A stretch of DNA of 64,000 nucleotides from Stenotrophomonas maltophilia (GCF_002799155.1 NZ_NERD01000002.1:2356001-2420000), one strand, 5' to 3'; shown: positions 35,522-44,639, counted from the stretch's first letter. A program made the numbers and translations. The notes: a model not told the origin generated them from the letters alone.

Positions 35522-36354
35522 CCCTTGACGCTCCCCAGCAACAGACCTTGGATGTAGTACCGCTGCAGCACCAGGAACAGCGCCAGCACCGGAACCACGG
35601 TGACCACCGCGCCGGCCATCATCATTTCCACGTCCATGATGTGCTCGCGCGAGAGGGTGGCCAGCGCCACCGGCAAAGTGTAGTGCTCCTGGTCGGTCAA
35701 CACGATCAGCGGCCACATGAAATCGTTCCATGCGCCCATGAAGGTGAAGATCGCCAGGGTCACCAGCACCGGCTTGAGCATCGGCAGCACGATCTGGAAG
35801 AAGATGCGCAGCTCCCCTGCCCCATCGATGCGCGCCGCTTCAAGCAGTTCGTCAGGGATCGAACGCGCATACTGGCGTACCAGGAAGATGCCGAACACGC
35901 TGGCCAGCGCCGGCACGATCACGCCGCCAAAGCTGTTGACCAGCCCCAGCTGCTTCATCAGCAGGAACAGCGGCAGCATCGCCACCTGCGCCGGAATCAC
36001 CAGCGCCGCCATCAGTACCTGGAACAGGCGCTCGCGGCCGACGAAATTGAGCTTGGCGAACGCATATCCGGCCATGGTGTTGAGCAGCAACGAACCGATC
36101 GTGATGCCCAGCGACACCAGCAGGCTGTTGGCGAAGTTGCCGCCCATGCCGGTACGCGCGAACAGCTCATGGTAGTTGTGCGTGGTGATGCTCGACGGCA
36201 GCAGCGGCGGCGGGAAATGACTGGCCTCGCCCTGCGGCATGAACGAGACCGAGACCATCCACAGCAGCGGTGCCAGGCTGACCAGGGCCAGCACCAGCAA
36301 CGCACCATTGATCATCCACGGGTACCAGCGCGACTGGCCGATTTCACGACTCAT
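35518..36354 (-). CDS. Carbohydrate ABC transporter permease, MalG/LacG type
   Basis: A 278-residue inner membrane permease with six helices. The EAA loop that docks the ATPase is EAARIDGAGELRIFFQIVLPMLKP, and the protein ends SVKG as MalG-type subunits do. It pairs with the MalF-type subunit encoded just upstream, with a 4-nt start/stop overlap. Family CUT1, so oligosaccharides are expected. Confidence 0.92.
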   Translation of the reverse strand: MSREIGQSRWYPWMINGALLVLALVSLAPLLWMVSVSFMPQGEASHFPPPLLPSSITTHNYHELFARTGMGGNFANSLLVSLGITIGSLLLNTMAGYAFAKLNFVGRERLFQVLMAALVIPAQVAMLPLFLLMKQLGLVNSFGGVIVPALASVFGIFLVRQYARSIPDELLEAARIDGAGELRIFFQIVLPMLKPVLVTLAIFTFMGAWNDFMWPLIVLTDQEHYTLPVALATLSREHIMDVEMMMAGAVVTVVPVLALFLVLQRYYIQGLLLGSVKG

Positions 36355-37232
36355 ACCAACTGCCTCTTGCGGCCGAAACGCAGCATCACGGTGGTCACCG
36401 CCAGGATGATCAGGAACAGCAGGAACGCCACGGCGGAGGCGCGTCCCAGATTCCACCACTTAAAGCCTTCCTCGAACATGAAATACAGCACGCTGACGGT
36501 GCTCTGCAGCGGGTCGCCGCGGGTCATGACATACGGTTCGGCGAACAGCTGGAAGTAGCCGGACACGGTGATCACGCCGACCACCAGCAGCACCGGCCCG
36601 AGCATCGGCAGGGTGATGTGCAGGAACTGCTTCCAGCGTGAGGCGCCGTCGATGCGCGCCGCTTCGTACAGGTCATGCGGGATCGCCTGCAGGCCGGCCA
36701 GGAAGATCACCATGTTGTAGCCGAAGTTCTTCCACACCGCGAACAGCATGATGGTCGGCATCGCCCAGTTGGGATCGCCCAGCCAGTCGATCGGGCTGAT
36801 GCCCAGATGGCCCAGGCCGTAGTTCACCAGGCCATAGCTGGTATGGAACAGGTAGCGCCAGATCACCGCCACCGCCACCAGCGTGGTCACCACCGGTGCG
36901 AACAGGGCCGTGCGGAACAGCGCCTTGAAGCGCGCGGCCGGCGCATTGAGCAGCATCGCCGCGCCCAGCGACACGCCGATCGACAACGGCACGCCGATCA
37001 GCACGAAGTAGGTGGTGTTCCACAGCGACTTCCAGAACATCGGCGTCTGCAGCAGGTCGATGTAGTTGCCCAGGCCAACGAAGCGCAGGTTGCTGCTGTC
37101 GGCCAGCGCATAGAGGTCGAAGTCGGTCACGCTCAGCGCGAGCGCCGAGGCGACCGGCAGGCCGAAGAACACGCCCAGCACGATCAGCGAGGGGCCGGCG
37201 AAGATCCAGCCGGCCAGCGAAGTACGTTTCAT
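36351..37232 (-). CDS. Carbohydrate ABC transporter permease, MalF/LacF type
   Basis: A 293-residue permease starting MKRTSLAGWIFAGPSLIVLGVFF. The EAA loop is EAARIDGASRWKQFLHITLPMLGP. It has six helices and no large MalF-style periplasmic insertion, as usual for CUT1 permeases other than MalF. It overlaps both neighbours by 4 nt, so assembly is stoichiometric by translational coupling. Confidence 0.92.
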   Translation of the reverse strand: MKRTSLAGWIFAGPSLIVLGVFFGLPVASALALSVTDFDLYALADSSNLRFVGLGNYIDLLQTPMFWKSLWNTTYFVLIGVPLSIGVSLGAAMLLNAPAARFKALFRTALFAPVVTTLVAVAVIWRYLFHTSYGLVNYGLGHLGISPIDWLGDPNWAMPTIMLFAVWKNFGYNMVIFLAGLQAIPHDLYEAARIDGASRWKQFLHITLPMLGPVLLVVGVITVSGYFQLFAEPYVMTRGDPLQSTVSVLYFMFEEGFKWWNLGRASAVAFLLFLIILAVTTVMLRFGRKRQLV

Positions 37233-38566
37233 TGCGCGCTCCCGGCGGCCACGGCGCTGCTCGATTGCGGCGACGGCGCGCGCTCCTGCAGGCGTTGTTG
37301 TTCATGCATCCAGCGGCGCTTGGCCAGCACCTTGTCCACGCGCTGGTCCAGCTCTTCCACGGCCTTGTCCTGCGCCAGGCCACCACGCACCACCTTCTCG
37401 GTGACGATGCGCATTTCCTGCACGATGCGCTCCCATTCGAGCACCTTCGGCGTCGGCCTGACCCGCTCCAGCTGATCGCGGAACGCAGCTGCCAGCGGAT
37501 CGTTGGCCAGTGACGGTGCATTCCATGCACTGCGGCGCGGTGGCAGGTCGCCGATGATCGAATGGAAGCGCGCCTGGATTTCCGGGCGCGACAGGAATTC
37601 GATCAGCTTCCAGGAAGCCTCCTTCTGCTGCGACTTGCGGAAGATCACCAGGCTGGTGCCACCGGCGATGCCCGCGCCCGGACCATCCGGCCCCGGCAGC
37701 GCGGCGGTGCCCCACTGCCCTTCCAGTTCCTTCGGCTGCAGTTTCTTGAACTCGCGGATGTTCCAGGGGCCGGAGATGTAGAACACGTTGAAGCCGCGGA
37801 AGAATTCGTCCCAGACGTTGGAAATCTGCGTCTCGGACATCTTCGGCGCCCAGCCCTGCTCGAACATGTTGGCGTAGAAGGCCAGCGTGCGGCGGAACCC
37901 CGGGCTGGCGAAATTGCCGCGGGTGTCATCGTCGCGCAGCAGCGGGTCGGGCTGCTGCAAGGCCAGCGACAGCTGCTGCTCGAATTCGTTGATCGGCATC
38001 AGTACCGCGTAGCGGTTCGGGCCCTGCATGCGCTTGATCGCCGCCATCTGCTCCTCCCATTCCTGCCACGTGCGCGGCGGGTGGTCGTAGCCGGCCTTGG
38101 CCAGCAGATCCTTGCGGTAGTAGATCAGGCGCGTATCGACATACCACGGCACGCCGACCAGTTCGCCGTGGATCACGTTGGTATCCCAGATGCCCTGGAA
38201 GTAGTCCTTCGGGTCGACCACGGTGGAGCGCTGCACGAACGGCTGCAGCGGGGTCAGCGCGTCGAGTTCGGCGAACTCCGGCACCCAGGTGTTGCCCAGC
38301 TGGCACACGTCCGGCAGGCCGTCGGCGGCGAACGCGGTCAGCAGCTTCTCATGCGCGGCGGTCCACGGGATGTTCTGCACATCCACCTTGATGCCGGGAT
38401 TTTCGGCCTCGAATTCGTGGATCAGCTCGCTGACCACCTCGGCTTCGCGGCCCATCGCCCAGAAACGCACGGTGGTGCCCGGTTCGGTACGGGCGCAGCC
38501 GGCCACGGCCAACACGGCCAGGGCAGGCAGCGCCCAACGGCGCAGGCGGTCGATCCAGTTCGGCAT
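37229..38566 (-). CDS. Extracellular solute-binding lipoprotein (CUT1 sugar-binding)
   Basis: A 445-residue binding protein with lipobox AVAGC (about residue 23). The fold signature is TTVRFWAMGREAEVVSELIHEFEAENPGIKVDVQNIPW, and aromatic residues for sugar stacking are frequent (WTAAHEK, VPWYVDTRLIYY, GPWNIREF). It delivers an oligosaccharide to the two permeases that follow. The C-terminal tail is Gln/Ser-rich and probably disordered. It starts 4 nt after the GH144-like gene. Confidence 0.92.
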   Translation of the reverse strand: MPNWIDRLRRWALPALAVLAVAGCARTEPGTTVRFWAMGREAEVVSELIHEFEAENPGIKVDVQNIPWTAAHEKLLTAFAADGLPDVCQLGNTWVPEFAELDALTPLQPFVQRSTVVDPKDYFQGIWDTNVIHGELVGVPWYVDTRLIYYRKDLLAKAGYDHPPRTWQEWEEQMAAIKRMQGPNRYAVLMPINEFEQQLSLALQQPDPLLRDDDTRGNFASPGFRRTLAFYANMFEQGWAPKMSETQISNVWDEFFRGFNVFYISGPWNIREFKKLQPKELEGQWGTAALPGPDGPGAGIAGGTSLVIFRKSQQKEASWKLIEFLSRPEIQARFHSIIGDLPPRRSAWNAPSLANDPLAAAFRDQLERVRPTPKVLEWERIVQEMRIVTEKVVRGGLAQDKAVEELDQRVDKVLAKRRWMHEQQRLQERAPSPQSSSAVAAGSAQ

Positions 38567-38570
38567 CGGG

Positions 38571-40175
38571 TTACTTGCCCTGGCCTGTGGTGCGGTTGGC
38601 ATTGTTCTTCTGTTCCTGCGCGGCAGCCGCGCGTGATTCGGCGATACCCACCGCGCGTGCTGCCGCGGCCTTTTCGTCCTTCTGCAGTTCCAGCGGCTGG
38701 AACGAGCCTTCCGGCGCCAGCCAGCCACCGCTGAACCCGGCCCGCTCCAGGCCCTTGCGGATATACGGGTTCTTCTTCATCACTTCCCAGACGAAGTCGT
38801 CGCGGTAGTTGGCGATCATGGTCAGGATCGGCCCCTGGTCGATGGCGATGTAGTCGCTGGCGACCCAGCCACGATCCGGCACCAGGCGACCGGTCTTGAT
38901 CGGGATGTCGTAGTTGAAGCTGGGGTTGAACGAATCCAGGAACCCGTAGCTGGAATAGATGTAGTCGCCGTAGCGCTTGTGCATTTCCAGCGTGGCCGGG
39001 ATCACCTGCTCGGGGGCGAACACCACCGATGCAATTGCAGCGGTCGGGGCGATGGTGCCGTCATCGAAGTTCTCGCGCAGGCCGGCGCCGCGCGAGGAGT
39101 AGTGGCGGAACTGGCGTTGCTCGCCGCGGTACTCCTGCGTGGTGTTCTGCGGACCATCGCTGGCGGTCAGGCCCCAGACGTTCTCGCCATAGTCCTTCCA
39201 CTGCATCGGGTTGGCGATGGCGTATTCGCGCTGGGCCAGGGCGGCCGAGCGGCTGTTGAGGAAATAGGTGCTGCCACGCTCGCGCATGTACGCATCCTGG
39301 ATGTCGCGGAAGTCGATCCAGACGTGGCTGTACTGGTGGCCGAACAGCGGGCCGAAGGACAGGTATTCCTGGCCCTGGTAGACCCCCCAGTCGTTGTCGT
39401 AGGTGCGCGTCCACACCGTCCACGCGTCCGGGCTGACCGGGTGCGTCGGCGAGCCCAGGGCGAGGATGTAGACCATCATCGCCTCGTTGTAGCCCATCCA
39501 GTCGTGGTCGATGAAGCCGCTCTCCGGGAACCAGCCCATCGAGATCAGCGGCGCACGCTGCTGCAGCCACGGCCAGTCGACCTTCTTGTACAGCGTATCG
39601 GCGATCTGGCGGATTTCCTTCTCGCGCGGATCGTCGCCATCGTAGTACGACTGCGCGAACAGCACGCCCATCATCAGCAGCGCGGTATCCACCGAGGACA
39701 GTTCGACCCAGCTGTCGTAGCGACGGCCTTCCTGCATGTCCAGGAAGTGGTAGTAGAAGCCCTTGTAACCGGCCTTGCCGGTGCGCTGCGGGCCCATCGG
39801 CACGTCGCGGAAGAACTTCAGCGTGGTCAGGGTGCGGTCGATCGCCTGGTTGCGGCTGACCCAGCCGTTCTCGATGCCGATCGGGTACGCGGTCAGCGCG
39901 AAGCCGACCGAGGCAATGCTGGCGAACGGCCGCGACGGGTAGCGGTCCGGGGTCAGCCCGTTGATCTCGTTGGTGGTGTCCCAGAAGAACTGGAAGGTGC
40001 GGCGCTCGATGTCATCGAACAGCGGCGGCAACTCCGGCTTCATCGGTCGCGGCGGTGCGTCGGCCTCGATCAGGATCACCGGCGGGCGTGGCTTGGCAGG
40101 CTCCTGCTGGGCCGGCTGGCAGGCGGCCACGGCCAGGCTCAACGCTGCGGCGGACAACAGATGGCGTGCCTGCAT
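38571..40175 (-). CDS. GH144-like glycoside hydrolase (glycoamylase domain) lipoprotein
   Basis: A 534-residue lipoprotein (lipobox LAVAAC, about residue 19). It is built around the Glycoamylase (PF10091-type) alpha/alpha-barrel: RRTFQFFWDTTNEINGLTPDR, GWFPESGFIDHDWMGYNEAMMVYILALGSPTHPV, LSFGPLFGHQYSHVWIDFRDIQDAYMR, and GPILTMIANYRDDFVWEVMKKNPYI. This is the fold of GH144 endo-beta-1,2-glucanases and of a part of cyclic beta-1,2-glucan synthase. GGAGAAATC precedes the ATG. It is first in a six-gene operon and has a LacI-type operator 54 nt upstream. The C-terminal tail (about 495-534) is Ala/Glu/Gln-rich. Confidence 0.85.
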   Translation of the reverse strand: MQARHLLSAAALSLAVAACQPAQQEPAKPRPPVILIEADAPPRPMKPELPPLFDDIERRTFQFFWDTTNEINGLTPDRYPSRPFASIASVGFALTAYPIGIENGWVSRNQAIDRTLTTLKFFRDVPMGPQRTGKAGYKGFYYHFLDMQEGRRYDSWVELSSVDTALLMMGVLFAQSYYDGDDPREKEIRQIADTLYKKVDWPWLQQRAPLISMGWFPESGFIDHDWMGYNEAMMVYILALGSPTHPVSPDAWTVWTRTYDNDWGVYQGQEYLSFGPLFGHQYSHVWIDFRDIQDAYMRERGSTYFLNSRSAALAQREYAIANPMQWKDYGENVWGLTASDGPQNTTQEYRGEQRQFRHYSSRGAGLRENFDDGTIAPTAAIASVVFAPEQVIPATLEMHKRYGDYIYSSYGFLDSFNPSFNYDIPIKTGRLVPDRGWVASDYIAIDQGPILTMIANYRDDFVWEVMKKNPYIRKGLERAGFSGGWLAPEGSFQPLELQKDEKAAAARAVGIAESRAAAAQEQKNNANRTTGQGK

Positions 40176-40228
40176 GGCGCGATTTCTCCGGTGGTCTGAT
40201 CGATGGGAAAGCATAACGTCCAATGATC

Positions 40229-40242
40229 TGAAATCGTTTACA
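40229..40242. promoter_or_regulatory. LacI-family operator of the glycan operon
   Basis: TGAAATCGTTTACA matches TGNAANCGNTTNCA at all ten fixed positions. It lies 54 nt before the GH144-like ATG and just past the receptor terminator. Confidence 0.78.
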
Positions 40243-40254
40243 AGGTGCGCCCTG

Positions 40255-40275
40255 AAAAAACCACGAAAAACGTGG
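40255..40275 (-). terminator. Probable terminator of the TonB-dependent receptor gene
   Basis: Read on the minus strand: CCACG, TTTTT loop, CGTGG, then T6. The stem is short (5 bp) but the U run is strong. It separates the receptor transcript from the operon promoter. Confidence 0.55.
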
Positions 40276-40290
40276 CCTGACACCGCGATC

Positions 40291-40403
40291 ATTGCCCACG
40301 CCGCTGCCCCTTGGCCGGCAGCGGCGTGGGCAATGGACCGGCACGAGGCCGGCCATTGCCATTGTTCATCCTGCCGATGCCGCCGGCGGACCGGCGGCAT
40401 CGG
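40291..40403. repeat. Three tandem hairpins downstream of the receptor gene
   Basis: Hairpin A: perfect 18-bp arms 40291-40308 and 40317-40334. Hairpin B: about 40331-40359, with one bulge. Hairpin C: perfect 13-bp arms 40374-40386 and 40391-40403. They lie between the receptor stop and its terminator. Confidence 0.75.
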
Positions 40404-40425
40404 GGTACTGCTTCAGGGTGTCCGC

Positions 40426-43400
40426 TTAGAAGCGGAAGCCCACTTCGGCCTTGACCTGGCGCGGGGTGCCGATGATTTCACCGGTCTCGTTGTAGCTGGC
40501 CTGCAGCTTGCCGTTGGTCTTGACGTAGTTGTAGGTGGAGAAGTTGTCGAAGTTGAACACATTGATGATGTCCAGGCGGGCGTACAGCTCGGTGTTGCCC
40601 GCCAGCTTGAACGTCTTCGTCGCCTGCAGGTCGACCGAGCGGTAACCGAAGATCTTGCCACCCACCAGGAACTTGCCGGTGGCATTCGGCACGGCCGCCT
40701 GCGGGGTCGGCAGCGTGTAGCCGCTGGCCTGCATCACCGGGTACCAGTCGTTGACGGCGGTCGGGGTGGCCAGGGTGATCTTGCCACCGAAGGTGATGCC
40801 CCAGAAGCCGGCGTACGAACCGGTCACCACCAGGCGATGGCGCGGCGCACCGTTGGAGCGGATGGTCGGGTAGTCACCGATCAGGCCGCGGTCAAACGCG
40901 TACTTCTCGTTGATATCGCGGTTGTGGCGGGCGGTGGTCCAGGTATAGGCAATCGACGTGCCCCAGCCGCTTTCCTTGGTGAACGGCTTCTGCGCCGACA
41001 ACAGGATCTGGGTGGCACGGGTCTTGATGCCCTGCTGGCCGATGATCAGGCTGCCGAAGCCAGGCACATTGCAGCTCCACGCCTGGCTCAGGCCCGGGTC
41101 GGTGCCACCGCACAGGCGCGGATCATCGAAGAACTGGCCGGTCGGGTAACGGTTGCCCAGGGTGAAGGCGAAGCCGTCGTAGCTCAGGGTACGTGCGATG
41201 GTGGCGTCGGTCAGCCAGTCACCGATCTGGTTGCTCATACCGAGGCTGAACTGATCCGAGTACGGTGCCTTCAGCTTGTTGTTCAGCAGATCCACTTCAA
41301 GACCGGCATTGCTGGTCGCACCGACCAGTGCCTGCAGGTTGCCGATGCCATTGAGCAGGTTCGGATTCCAGTCATAGCAGGCGGCCTGGCCGTTGATGCA
41401 GGTGCCGGTGGCCGGGTTGCGGAAGTAGATGGTCGGCTGCGGCAGGGCCAGCTTGGTGGTTTCAAGCTGCAGGTTGTCGAACAGATCGCGGTCGTAGGAA
41501 CGGCCGGCACCGCCGTGGATCACATGCTGCTCGTCGGCATTGATGTCATACGAGAAGCCCAGGCGCGGCTGCCAGGCATCCTTGAACGCCTTGCGGTTGT
41601 GGCCGTTACTGATGTAGTCGCTGATGTCCAGGCCGCCCAGTGCCAACGAATCGGCGTAGGTCTGCCCGGCAGGCGCGCGCGGATCCTGCGAATAGATGGC
41701 GTCGACCACCTGCTGCGGGGTCACGAAGTCCAGGTACGACGGGGTCTTTTCGTAGTCCCAGCGCAGGCCGAGGTTGATCTGCAGGTGGTCATTGACCTGC
41801 CAGTCGTCCTGGATGAACACACCGTACTGCTTGGACTTCGAACGCACTTCCCCGGAAACACCCGACACGCCGGTCACCGGCTTGACGAACTGCGCCTTGT
41901 ACGGAATGTCGGAGCCGAAATCCGGGTCGCCCAGTGTGTAGGTGAAGGTCGGGTTGATCTGTGCCGCATCGGAAGCGTACAGGTCGATCTGCTTGTACTT
42001 CACACCCATCTTGATGGTGTGGTCGCCGGCCCACTGGATGCCGTCCAGGGTCAGGTTGTCCTCGATCGACCAGCCCTTCTGGCCCTTCACCTGTGAATCC
42101 AGCGCCGAGGCACCGCCGATCTTCACCACGGTGCGGTCTTCGGTACCATCCGGCGCGGTGTAGGTGATGCCGTTGGCCAGCGTCAGCGGGTTGGGGTTGT
42201 TGAACGAATCTTCGTGGGTGAGCATCAACTCGTTGTAGTAGCGCTCGCCGCTGTGGTTCCAGCGCAGAGCGTAACGACGGTCAGTGTTGACCACTTCGCG
42301 GCCCGCTTCCGGCGAGGTCTGGCCGCTGAACTGCGACTGGGTCTCGTCGCGGTCCTGGAAGGTCAGCTCGATGCGATCGTTGTCGGTCGGCTCGAAGTCG
42401 ATCTTGCCGAAGATCAGGTCCTGCTTGAACGGCTGGCTGGCCGGGCCGAGGCCGGCGGCGCCGGCGGGCGGCAGCAGGCCGGCGGCCCCGGTGACGGCGC
42501 CATCCGGCGCGATGGTGACCGGCAGGTCGAAGCGCTTCGCTTCGTAGGTCACGAAGAAGTGGGCCTTGTCCTGGATGATCGGGCCGCCCAGGGCGAAACC
42601 GTATTCCTTCTCGGCCGAGACCATCTTGTCCTTGCCCCCCTGGCGCTCGGCCGGGGTCTTGGCGCGCATGTCCTCGTCGGTGTAGCGGTAGAACGCCTCA
42701 CCCTTGAATTCATTGGTACCGGACTTGGTCGCAGCGGTCACCGCAGCACTGGAGACCTGGCCGTACTCGGCCTTGTAGTTGCCACTGATGACCTTGTATT
42801 CGCCGATGGCCAGCTGCGGGAACGGGTTGCCGGCGCTGCCGGACTGGCCGGCTACGCCGCCGCCCTTGACGTAGCTCTTCTGGCCCACGCCGTCGATGTA
42901 CACGTTGGTGCCGTCGGCATTGGTGGCACCGCCGCGCAGCGAAGTGTTGCCCTTGGCATCGCGGGTAAAGATCAGGCCCGGCACCGCGTCGGCGAACTCC
43001 AGGAAGTTGCGCGACACCTGCGGGGTGGTCTGGATCTGCTGCAGGCTGACGGTCTTGCCGACTTCCGAAGTGCGCACTTCCTGCAGCAGGGTCGGCGCGA
43101 CGACGTTGACGGTGTCCAGGTTGGTGGCCGCGGTCGAACCCGGGGTGCTGCTGGCAGCGCCGGCGAAGTTCAGGGTGGCGGTCGAGGCCACGGTGACGGT
43201 GACCTTCTGGGTCTGGCCGTTGGCGACCACGTCGTAGGTGCCCGGATCCAGGCCCATCAGCGAATAACTGCCGTCGGCGCGGATGGTGCCGCGACGGACG
43301 GTACCGGTGGCCACGTTGGTGGCGGTGACTTCGGTGCCTGCCTGCGCGCCGGCGACCTGGCCGCGAAGGCTGGCATTGGCCGACTGCGCCATGACGTTCG

Positions 43401-43482
43401 GAGCAGCAGCCAGCATCAGGCAGCTGACCAGCGCGGTGCTCAGCAGCCGGCGCGCCGGCGTGCGGAAGGTGGTATGCATCAT
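40426..43482 (-). CDS. Oar-like TonB-dependent receptor
   Basis: A 1018-residue outer membrane transporter. Signal peptide (to about 33), then a carboxypeptidase-regulatory-like domain (about 38-108: ASLRGQVAGAQAGTEVTATN, GSYSLMGLDPGTYDV), then the plug (RNFLEFADAVPGLIF, TSLRGGATNADGTNVYIDG) and a 22-strand barrel ending in VKAEVGFRF with terminal Phe. It would take up large glycans or their fragments across the outer membrane using TonB. ATG is preferred over an adjacent TTG; GGAG lies 9 nt upstream. A near-consensus LacI-type site lies in its leader. Confidence 0.92.
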   Translation of the reverse strand: MMHTTFRTPARRLLSTALVSCLMLAAAPNVMAQSANASLRGQVAGAQAGTEVTATNVATGTVRRGTIRADGSYSLMGLDPGTYDVVANGQTQKVTVTVASTATLNFAGAASSTPGSTAATNLDTVNVVAPTLLQEVRTSEVGKTVSLQQIQTTPQVSRNFLEFADAVPGLIFTRDAKGNTSLRGGATNADGTNVYIDGVGQKSYVKGGGVAGQSGSAGNPFPQLAIGEYKVISGNYKAEYGQVSSAAVTAATKSGTNEFKGEAFYRYTDEDMRAKTPAERQGGKDKMVSAEKEYGFALGGPIIQDKAHFFVTYEAKRFDLPVTIAPDGAVTGAAGLLPPAGAAGLGPASQPFKQDLIFGKIDFEPTDNDRIELTFQDRDETQSQFSGQTSPEAGREVVNTDRRYALRWNHSGERYYNELMLTHEDSFNNPNPLTLANGITYTAPDGTEDRTVVKIGGASALDSQVKGQKGWSIEDNLTLDGIQWAGDHTIKMGVKYKQIDLYASDAAQINPTFTYTLGDPDFGSDIPYKAQFVKPVTGVSGVSGEVRSKSKQYGVFIQDDWQVNDHLQINLGLRWDYEKTPSYLDFVTPQQVVDAIYSQDPRAPAGQTYADSLALGGLDISDYISNGHNRKAFKDAWQPRLGFSYDINADEQHVIHGGAGRSYDRDLFDNLQLETTKLALPQPTIYFRNPATGTCINGQAACYDWNPNLLNGIGNLQALVGATSNAGLEVDLLNNKLKAPYSDQFSLGMSNQIGDWLTDATIARTLSYDGFAFTLGNRYPTGQFFDDPRLCGGTDPGLSQAWSCNVPGFGSLIIGQQGIKTRATQILLSAQKPFTKESGWGTSIAYTWTTARHNRDINEKYAFDRGLIGDYPTIRSNGAPRHRLVVTGSYAGFWGITFGGKITLATPTAVNDWYPVMQASGYTLPTPQAAVPNATGKFLVGGKIFGYRSVDLQATKTFKLAGNTELYARLDIINVFNFDNFSTYNYVKTNGKLQASYNETGEIIGTPRQVKAEVGFRF

Positions 43483-43502
43483 CAACTCAATCTCCGGGTG
43501 GC

Positions 43503-43516
43503 GGTAACCGCTTGCG
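43503..43516. promoter_or_regulatory. Near-consensus LacI-family operator before the receptor
   Basis: GGTAACCGCTTGCG fits TGNAANCGNTTNCA at eight of ten fixed positions, including the central CG. It lies about 20 nt before the receptor start, where a bound repressor would block transcription. Confidence 0.5.
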
Positions 43517-43558
43517 CGGTCCCTGCGATCAATCAGAAAAGAAGGAACGCCTCTGGCT

Positions 43559-44581
43559 TCAACGGCCCGATGGCGGAGTGGTGGAATCGCGAACTATCAA
43601 GCGGGGAACCAGGGTCTGCTTGTCCCCTGTCCCATCCGTGGAGGTGCCGTCCATCAATTGCAGCAGGCGCGTCATGGCCCGGTCGCCGAGCTCGGCGATG
43701 CTGACCTGCATGGTGGTCAGCGACGGGTGGACGAAACGCGCCAGAGGAATGTCATCGAAACCCGCCAGGGCCACATCGGCCGGGACACGCACCCCTGCCT
43801 GCGTGAATGCATACAGGCATCCCAGGGCCATCATGTCGTTGGCGGCGAACACGGCATCGGGCAGCGCTCCGGCTGCCAGCAACTCCTGACCGGCGCGATG
43901 GCCGGAAGCTTCGTCGAAATCACCGGGCAGCTCGATGCCCTCGGCGCCACTGCCAAAAGCCACCAGCGCGTCACGGAAGCCGCGCAGGCGCTCGCGCGCG
44001 TCGAAGTTGAGGTCCGGGCCAGAAATGAATGCAATGCGGCGGTGGCCAGCGTCCAGCAGGTGGCGGGTCATCGCCATCGCACCGGCGTGGTCGTCGATGC
44101 TCAGCACCGGGTGGTCCTGCCCGGGCAGATAGGTGTTGATCAACACCGTCGGCAACGACTGCGGCAGGTTGTCGGTCAGGAAGCCCGGGCTCTCGGCATA
44201 CGGCGAGAGCACCAGCAGGCCGTCGACGCGGCCTCGCATGGCACGCAGGGCCGCGCCCTGCTGTTCCTGGTCGCCGTGGTAGCTGGACACCAGCAGGTGC
44301 TGGCGGCGGTTGCGGGCCACGCCGTCGATGCCGCGCATCAGCTCGGAGAAGAATTCGCCGTACAGGTCGGGCAGCACCACGCCCACCGTATTGGTGCGGC
44401 GGCTGCTCAGGCTGCGGGCGGCGGCGTGCGGGGTGTAACGCAGCCGGGCGGCCACCTCCAGCACAAGCTGGCGGACCGGTTCGGCGACATTTTCATGCCC
44501 GTTGAGCGCGCGGGAAACCGTGGCCACGGAGACCCGGGCTTCGCGTGCGACGTCTTTGATTGTGATAGCTGCCTTGTTCAC
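43559..44581 (-). CDS. LacI/GalR-family regulator of the glycan locus
   Basis: A 340-residue repressor. N-terminal HTH: ITIKDVAREARVSVATVSRALNG, with the hinge helix AAARSLSSRRTNTVGVVLP. The periplasmic-binding-protein-like sensor domain follows (VLSIDDHAGAMAMTRHLL, ISGPDLNFDARERLRGF, AANDMMALGCLYAFTQAGVRVPADVALAGFDDIPLARFVHPSLTT). The GTG at 44581 is chosen because GGAGG lies 8 nt upstream; another GTG five codons earlier has none. A perfect operator 45 nt upstream suggests autoregulation. The inducer is probably a breakdown product of the glycan. Confidence 0.93.
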   Translation of the reverse strand: MNKAAITIKDVAREARVSVATVSRALNGHENVAEPVRQLVLEVAARLRYTPHAAARSLSSRRTNTVGVVLPDLYGEFFSELMRGIDGVARNRRQHLLVSSYHGDQEQQGAALRAMRGRVDGLLVLSPYAESPGFLTDNLPQSLPTVLINTYLPGQDHPVLSIDDHAGAMAMTRHLLDAGHRRIAFISGPDLNFDARERLRGFRDALVAFGSGAEGIELPGDFDEASGHRAGQELLAAGALPDAVFAANDMMALGCLYAFTQAGVRVPADVALAGFDDIPLARFVHPSLTTMQVSIAELGDRAMTRLLQLMDGTSTDGTGDKQTLVPRLIVRDSTTPPSGR

Positions 44582-44625
44582 GAAGCCGCCCTCCACGGCT
44601 TGGACCTACCAGCATTGGCGCGGAA

Positions 44626-44639
44626 TGTAAGCGTTTCCA
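44626..44639. promoter_or_regulatory. LacI-family operator before the regulator gene
   Basis: TGTAAGCGTTTCCA matches TGNAANCGNTTNCA at all ten fixed positions. A further half-site (TTGTAAACAG) follows at about 44647. Confidence 0.78.
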
